Origin: Microbotryum silenes-acaulis
Lineage: Eukaryota > Basidiomycota > Microbotryomycetes > Microbotryales > Microbotryaceae
Direction: 5' to 3'
Length of the DNA: 64,000 nt
NCBI GenBank assembly: GCA_003665825.1
Contig: QPFY01000002.1
Coordinates: forward strand, 682,001 to 746,000
Shown piece by piece: positions 59,260 through 64,000 of this stretch (its first letter is position 1; each line of letters begins with the position of its first letter). The notes beneath the pieces were generated by a model. That model did not search any database, was not told the DNA's origin, and saw only the letters and a list, made by a program, of their open reading frames with translations. The translations under genes and the position numbers were made by a program.

Positions 59260-60850
59260 ATGACGCGCGTGACCTACTTCGCCCTGGCGACCGTCGTGGC
59301 CACGACCTTGGCGGCGCCGACGAAGCTACCTTTGTGTGCTTATCCCTGCCCAAAATTGGTGTACGATTTACTCAGTGTAAATGCAAGTAGTTCATCCGAG
59401 GCTCACGCGCTGCACGGCTCGTGCCGTTGCCGTAATCCAGACGTTCAATTCGCTGATAGTTGTGAGTCACTCCCTCGTTACAGACAACGAGCTCTTGTCG
59501 GGGCCCAGCAGATATAGATTGCGTTTGCTCTTTGAAGTCGTACCGCGACGATCTTGCACAGTGTCACAATACCCAGAGTGAGTGGCGACTTTTCAAGCCT
59601 GGGAGCCATGTAAACTTGCGGTCCGTCGGAGGCACTGATTCTGGCGAGCTCGTCACTTCTTGTACCGGCGAACAGAGTGCAACGCCGCCGACACATCACG
59701 CGCCAAGATTTTCCAAGACGCTTTGTGCTCGCCAGACCTCGCAGTCAAAGGACAAACTCACGCCTCTGAACCCAGTACTCCTGTAAGCAAGAAGGGCGAA
59801 AGCAAAGCCCCTGGGGGTGGCCAAGGACATGAGGGCGGGTCGACTTTCAACACCTCCAACTCGAAGAAGTCGAAAGAGCAACACAAGGCGAACAAGCTGG
59901 CGCAAGATCCGGAGCGACGCACGTCCGATGAGGAACACGTCGCGAACGAGCACCCCTCGATCAGGAACTCGCAAGACGGTACCGCTCGATCGTCTTTGCA
60001 GACGGGGAAATCGGTCGAGTATGCCGTACAGACTCCTCTCGTAAACGCAACGACGCACCCTCATCATTCCCCATCGTCTAATGGTCATGAGGGCCAGCAT
60101 TCCAAGGTGGGTGATCCGCACGAGCATTCTTTGTCAGCACTCGAACATGTTCAGAAGCTCACTCCACCCGAGACGCCTATCCCCCTTCGCAAGACGGACA
60201 AACAGCACCAGACGTCTGGTCATACCTCGCCCGCTCATCAGTCACCGCCGATCGGGAACCCGTCCAGTAAGAAGCGGCCCACGGAGACAAAACCCATACC
60301 GAAGTCTGAGCAGAGGCACAACACCGACATGCCCCCGTCAGAGACGAAAAATTCTAACACTCCACCGCCGACCGGCAAGATGGAGACGTCACCTGGAAAG
60401 GAGAAGACGAAAGCCCCTGCGCAGACTCACGAAAACGCTCCTGCGCAGCCTGGGAAGGAGAAGACGAAAGCCCCTGCGCAGACTCACAAAAACGCTCCTG
60501 CGCAGACTTCCAAGAAAGCTCCCGCGGGGGACGGACCGACTACTGGCAACAGCGGTACCGGCAGTTCCGACCCGACGAAGAAACCGGTTCAGGCCCTCCC
60601 TGGCAGTTCAGCTCCTCAGAATCAATCGGCCGACTCAAAGCCGCCGCCAACTTCGAACCCCGCCGGCAACAGCGAAAGCTTGCAAGTGCAGACCCCGAAC
60701 AACACGAACGGAGGTCCCGGAACCACGGGAGGCCAAAGCCCGCCGCCGCCGCCGCCGCCTTCTCGAGGTGCACCTGCATATATTTTGGGCAGCTGGACCT
60801 GCCTCATCACTCTCGGTACAGTAATCGGCGCCGCTTGGACCATGATCTGA
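59260..60850 (+). CDS. CFEM-domain GPI-anchored surface protein
   Basis: Exons 59260-59461, 59518-59577 and 59676-60850 (478 aa). A signal peptide (MTRVTYFALATVVATTLAAP) is followed by a Cys-rich domain: PLCAYPC at the start, GSCRCR, FADSYCVCSLKSY (CxC), AQCHNTQKC (C-x4-C) and, 15 residues later, ALC. The CxC-x(11)-C-x4-C-x15-C half fits the CFEM pattern; the first half has a longer loop and one extra Cys. A hydrophilic Pro/Thr/Lys-rich stalk of about 300 residues includes two 19-residue repeats (60392-60505). The C-terminus is a hydrophobic GPI-attachment signal (YILGSWTCLITLGTVIGAAW). CFEM proteins bind heme/iron or act at the host surface; which applies here is unknown. ATG 59164 is a possible upstream start. 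Confidence 0.8.
60392..60505 (+). repeat. 57-bp tandem repeat in the CFEM protein stalk
   Basis: Two copies (60392-60448 and 60449-60505) encode PGKEKTKAPAQTH(E/K)NAPAQ, 19 codons each, keeping the frame. Such repeats vary in number between strains in fungal wall proteins. Confidence 0.85.
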
Positions 60851-61113
60851 GCAGCCCCTTCCACCGGCCGGCCGCACCGATGTCCTCACTTGCCGTTGTC
60901 CAAATGCTTTACCGACCTTCGTGCACCCCGTCAAGTCGTGCACTCCTTTCCTTGCTTCGTCTTCTCACTTCCCCCCAGATCGTGTTATTTCCAGTCGGCA
61001 TAGCCGACACACTTTTATTTGCTCCGTTCTACTAGCTCCCGACAATTTTCATCTGCTGCACTGCATTCTGCGGCGACTTTATCGCATTTCGAGGGCGACC
61101 ATGATTTCTCCAT

Positions 61114-62228
61114 TCAGGGCTTGAGCTCCCCAGAAGCAATGCGCTTGAACACATCGAGGAAAGTGTCGGTCTCTTGCGCACCCGAGATCGCCAGTTTGTC
61201 TGCGCGATGCATTGGAAGAAGGGATATGAAATTCTGGACGTTTTGAGACGGCGAGATGAGCTGGCTGACCATTGATTATGGTGAAGGGAACGCCGGAGAT
61301 GCCTCGGGCCTGGGCCTTTTGAATTCCGAGCTTGACCTCCGCCTTGAGTTTTTCCGAATGGAGGAAGTCGAGTGCCTGGTGGTGTAATGCTAGATAGTTA
61401 ATAAGCCACTTTGAAAGGGGCAGGCCACCAACCCTATCGAGACCAAGCCCCGACCTGGAGTTTGCCCAGGCAACGCCGGCTCCTCCGAGTCACACATACC
61501 TCTTGCTTGGTCATCATGCCCACCGCTTCGGCATCGTCGGCCAACACGTCGAAGCTTCCTGGGTCTTTCTCTTCCTCAAAGTACGAGCTGAACACCTTCT
61601 CGACGTACTTCTTCTGCATTGCCTCGCCCCCCAGCTCTCGTGCCTTCATAATCATTCGGTGATTGTCCTCGGTCGCCGAGACGGGCCCGTCGTACGAGAA
61701 GTTGATGCCTTCGGCTTTGCCACGCTCTTTCATCTCAGCTTCCATCTGATGAAACTTGTCCCCGAAGCGGCGGACATAGCGCTCCTTCTTGGATTCACCG
61801 GGCGACTTTGGCAAGGTAGGGTCGAGCTGGAATGGCGCGAAGGAAATCGCGAAGTCGAGCGGGAGCCCCAAAGCCGTAGCCTGGTCAACCGCGGACGTGA
61901 TGCGCTTATAGCCAATGAAACAGAATGGGCAGATCGAATCCGAAGTGATCTACGAAGACCGAAACACAAAGCGCCAAGCCGGTCAGCTCGCAAAGTCCCG
62001 GTCCATCGAGGGCCAGTTAGTGCCCGCTCGTCGATGACATAAGCCCCGCGTGGAGAGAGGCATCAACGTATCAACTACCGGTCTCTTCCGATCCAGTGGT
62101 CCTTCCGGATAGCTCACCTCCAGGTTGACAGGAATGCGGGGTACAGCAGCGGCGGTGGTCATGGTGCGAGCAGGAGATCGGACACTGGAGTGTAACAACT
62201 TTCGCGTGGCGGAAGAGAGAAGTCGCAT
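61114..62228 (-). CDS. DsbA/FrnE-family thioredoxin-fold oxidoreductase, possibly mitochondrial
   Basis: Exons 62228-62118, 61949-61500, 61375-61270 and 61199-61114 (250 aa). The core reads ITSDSICPFCFIGYKRITSA with a CPFC redox motif, as in FrnE-like DSBA proteins (SD..CPWC.IG in bacteria). Helical segments follow (LPLDFAISFAPFQLDPTLP, NHRMIMKARELGGEAMQKKY, LFxxxF-like VFSSYFEEEKD). The fold closes with GISGVPFTIIN (cis-Pro) and DKLAISGAQETDTFLDVFKR. Starting at 62228 gives an N-terminal presequence rich in Arg/Ser/Leu (MRLLSSATRKLLHSSVRSPA), typical of mitochondrial import. The in-frame ATG at 62162 (MTTAAAVPRIPVNLE) would give a cytosolic form. FrnE-like proteins are dithiol oxidoreductases; the substrate is unknown. 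Confidence 0.85.
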
Positions 62229-62399
62229 GCGAAGGCGAATGCGGGTCGGGTGCGCGGCGGTGGGGGCAAGAGGGGGCAAGAGGGGGAAGGAGATTGTCGG
62301 CCTGCTAGCGGCTCGGACATCTCCGAGGCGCCCCCCCGCCCCCCCGGGGGGCCAACGGGAACCGCCGCACTCTCCGCTTCTATGACTCCTCCGTCAGTT

Positions 62400-63289
62400 A
62401 CTAGTCCCACTCAAAAACTCCAAACGACCGTCCGAGCGCTTCAAATTCTGAACTTTAGACTTTGTGAAATCGCTCACGCCTTCCTCTTTGGGTTCGGCTC
62501 GATCGCGATCGCTTCAGTTTTTGAAAAGCAAACGCGTTTGAAGCGCTTTCAAAAATCCGACCTCAACCTCAGATTTTTGGACAGATCTGTTCACTTTTCA
62601 TTTTATTTCGTGATGTAGATTGTGAAGGTCACGTGAAGCGCCGAGCGCCCGTGCCCCCTATAAACAAGTTGTCGCGCTCACTTCGTGAAGTTCGCCCGTG
62701 TTGCCCCGCCGAGTACGGTACGCCGAGTACGCCCAGCCGGATAGGGCTTTTCTTCCACCATGTCATCGTACACTACCTTACAGGTGAGCGCTGCGACGCG
62801 GAGATTGGCCGAAGCCAGATGTTGTTAGACGCGCTCGAGCTTCGCGCTTGGACCTCCTCTTCCAACGTAAGACTTCACGAGGCCGCGACTAGCGCTGCAG
62901 CGCTGCTCACTTTCCTCTAATAAAGGCGAAATTGACGCTCTGCACGCCGAGTAGTACGAGCGGGGAGTGGGAAACAAAAAGGCGAAAGGGGAAGACGTGT
63001 CGGAGGGTTGTCGGAAAGGAACCCCTAAGCCAACGAGTCGCGGAAGGACGCGGCGACAGACGCTCCTATTTCGGTTTATCGCGTGACGCGTCTTCGTCTA
63101 CATGTCAGATCGCTTGCGCACGGACCATCTGCCTCGTTTTTGAAAGGCGGAAAAGGTTGCCACGCGTGAATTCGCAACGTCCGCAGAAACTCGACCTTGA
63201 CAAAAATCGCTTTCATTTATTTTCGAATTAGACTTTCTCAGAAAATGGTTCGGTGCGCTTTCTCTACGGGGTTTTTGAGTGGGACTAGT
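62400..63289. mobile_element. 890-bp non-coding element with about 20-bp terminal inverted repeats
   Basis: The left end (ACTAGTCCCACTCAAAAAC, from 62400) is the reverse complement of the right end (to 63289), and similarity continues two or three bases further in. The interior has no transposase or domain-bearing frame. The layout suggests a MITE or other non-autonomous DNA transposon; no target-site duplication was evident, so chance inversion of a short segment is not excluded. Confidence 0.6.
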
Positions 63290-63455
63290 GGTTTGAACGC
63301 ATACGGGCCCCAGTTCTAGCACTGCATTACGCCCAGACTGCGACTCGCGGATTGCAGCAGCACCCTTCACGGGCAAGTCACACTTCAGGCCGTGCACCAA
63401 ACCATCAAATCTACTCTTTACCTGCCCCCCTTGTTCAACAGGTCTTCTGAAATGT

Positions 63456-64000
63456 GTCATTTGTATATGGTCATATGGGTTGTCCCGTCCTTCATCTGAT
63501 TATCTACATCTACATAAAATAATGCGCAACTAAATAAGGTTCTTAGCCGCGCGCGCCGATATCCGATCTTTCCCCCTCCCCCCCCCCCCCCCACGGTCCA
63601 GGAGGTGCGGGCGGAGCTCGCAACGACCTTCATTTACGCAGGGAGGTGGGCGCGGAGCGCCCCCCGAGCCCTAGTCGTTCCTATTATGGTACTTGGGATT
63701 GAGCCTAGCGGCGTGTCATTCACTCCTTAGTCACTCAATCTCCCTACTTTACTAGTCTCTAATCTCTCTCTTTATTAGCGCTTCACTTTCTAGCCTTCCG
63801 CGAGTCTGTCCCTTAGTCTCTGGGCACTCTGTTCTCGTCCCTGTTCATTGGACTGAGTCGTGGTCATCATCAGGTCAGCTCTTTGGAATCTTACCTTACT
63901 CTGTTCTCGTCCCTGTTCATTGGACTGAGTCGTGGTCATCATCAGATTCCACTTGAGAACATTTCTGCGACAAAATGACTGCGACCTGTGGCTTGCTCTT
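63456..64000 (-). mobile_element. LINE 3' end, second copy, cut by right window edge
   Basis: 63456-63941 matches the 3' UTR of the LINE copy at 1737-2057, including both 48-bp duplicated segments (63826-63873 and 63898-63945). Minus-strand coding resumes at 63942 and runs off the window, ending VAEMFSSGI-stop, nearly the same as the left copy (VAEMFSSGN-stop). A 172-bp insert (63503-63674) interrupts the UTR. Both LINE copies have the same orientation. Confidence 0.85.
63503..63674 (+). mobile_element. 172-bp non-autonomous mini-Helitron nested in the LINE
   Basis: Begins TCTACATCTACATAAAATAA and ends with hairpin GGGCGC-GGA-GCGCCC, short spacer and CTAG (63671-63674). It is flanked by A (63502) and T (63675). 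The left LINE copy reads GATTA/TTGTTCC at 1781-1791 with nothing between A and T, so it is the empty site, with one base difference next to it. The element carries no gene and contains a long poly-C run (about 63572-63591). Its ends resemble those of the 5966-bp Helitron at 19615-25580. Confidence 0.9.

Overview
This is nuclear DNA of a fungus, most likely a basidiomycete (perhaps Pucciniomycotina, inferred only from gene content). The genes carry many short introns (about 40-150 nt) with GT..AG borders. They encode eukaryotic and fungal proteins: a velvet regulator, the Tom70 import receptor, a KIN1-type kinase, a fungal Trk potassium transporter, a CFEM GPI-anchored protein and an FYVE/RING protein. 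No bacterial-style operons, CRISPR arrays, rRNA or tRNA genes were seen. Exon models were built by eye from splice consensus, reading phase and family motifs, with no transcript evidence.

Layout. 1-948 holds the N-terminal part of a DGAT2 acyltransferase, running off the left edge. 1737-2580 is a decayed LINE 3' end, and a second copy from the same family runs off the right edge (63456-64000). 2675-4008 holds weak hypothetical coding stretches and a 260-bp foldback repeat. 4996-12200 carries an RCC1-PHD protein (+), a HAPSTR1-like protein (+), an NTF2-like protein (-) and the end of a velvet gene (-, 12200 to beyond 13803). 14.7-17.1 kb has no recognised gene. 17141-19390 is a Cys/Met-metabolism PLP enzyme (-). 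19615-25580 is a structurally complete Helitron with a five-exon RepHel gene that seems to carry one frameshift. 25683-29570 encodes a large ankyrin-DysF-FYVE-RING protein (+). 29941-31399 is a type I membrane protein (-). 31.4-36.2 kb is gene-poor. 36196-37449 is a Ser-rich protein (-). 40552-43330 is TOM70 (-), divergent from KIN1 (44437-49358, +). 49741-52376 is a single-pass membrane protein (-). 53442-54440 is a NAT9-type acetyltransferase (+). 54556 to about 58090 is TRK (-). 59260-60850 is the CFEM protein (+). 61114-62228 is a DsbA/FrnE-type oxidoreductase (-). 62400-63289 is an 890-bp element with terminal inverted repeats.

The cellular genes do not form one pathway. They cover lipid storage, developmental control, sulfur amino-acid metabolism, mitochondrial import, polarity kinase signalling, potassium uptake and endosomal ubiquitination. 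The most distinctive biology is in the mobile DNA. An autonomous-type Helitron with clear 5'-TC and CTAG-3' ends sits inside what was a 326-bp divergent promoter. A 172-bp mini-Helitron with the same kind of ends is nested in the right-hand LINE, and the left-hand LINE copy supplies its empty site. The best protein-level candidate for novelty is the ankyrin-DysF-FYVE-RING architecture.
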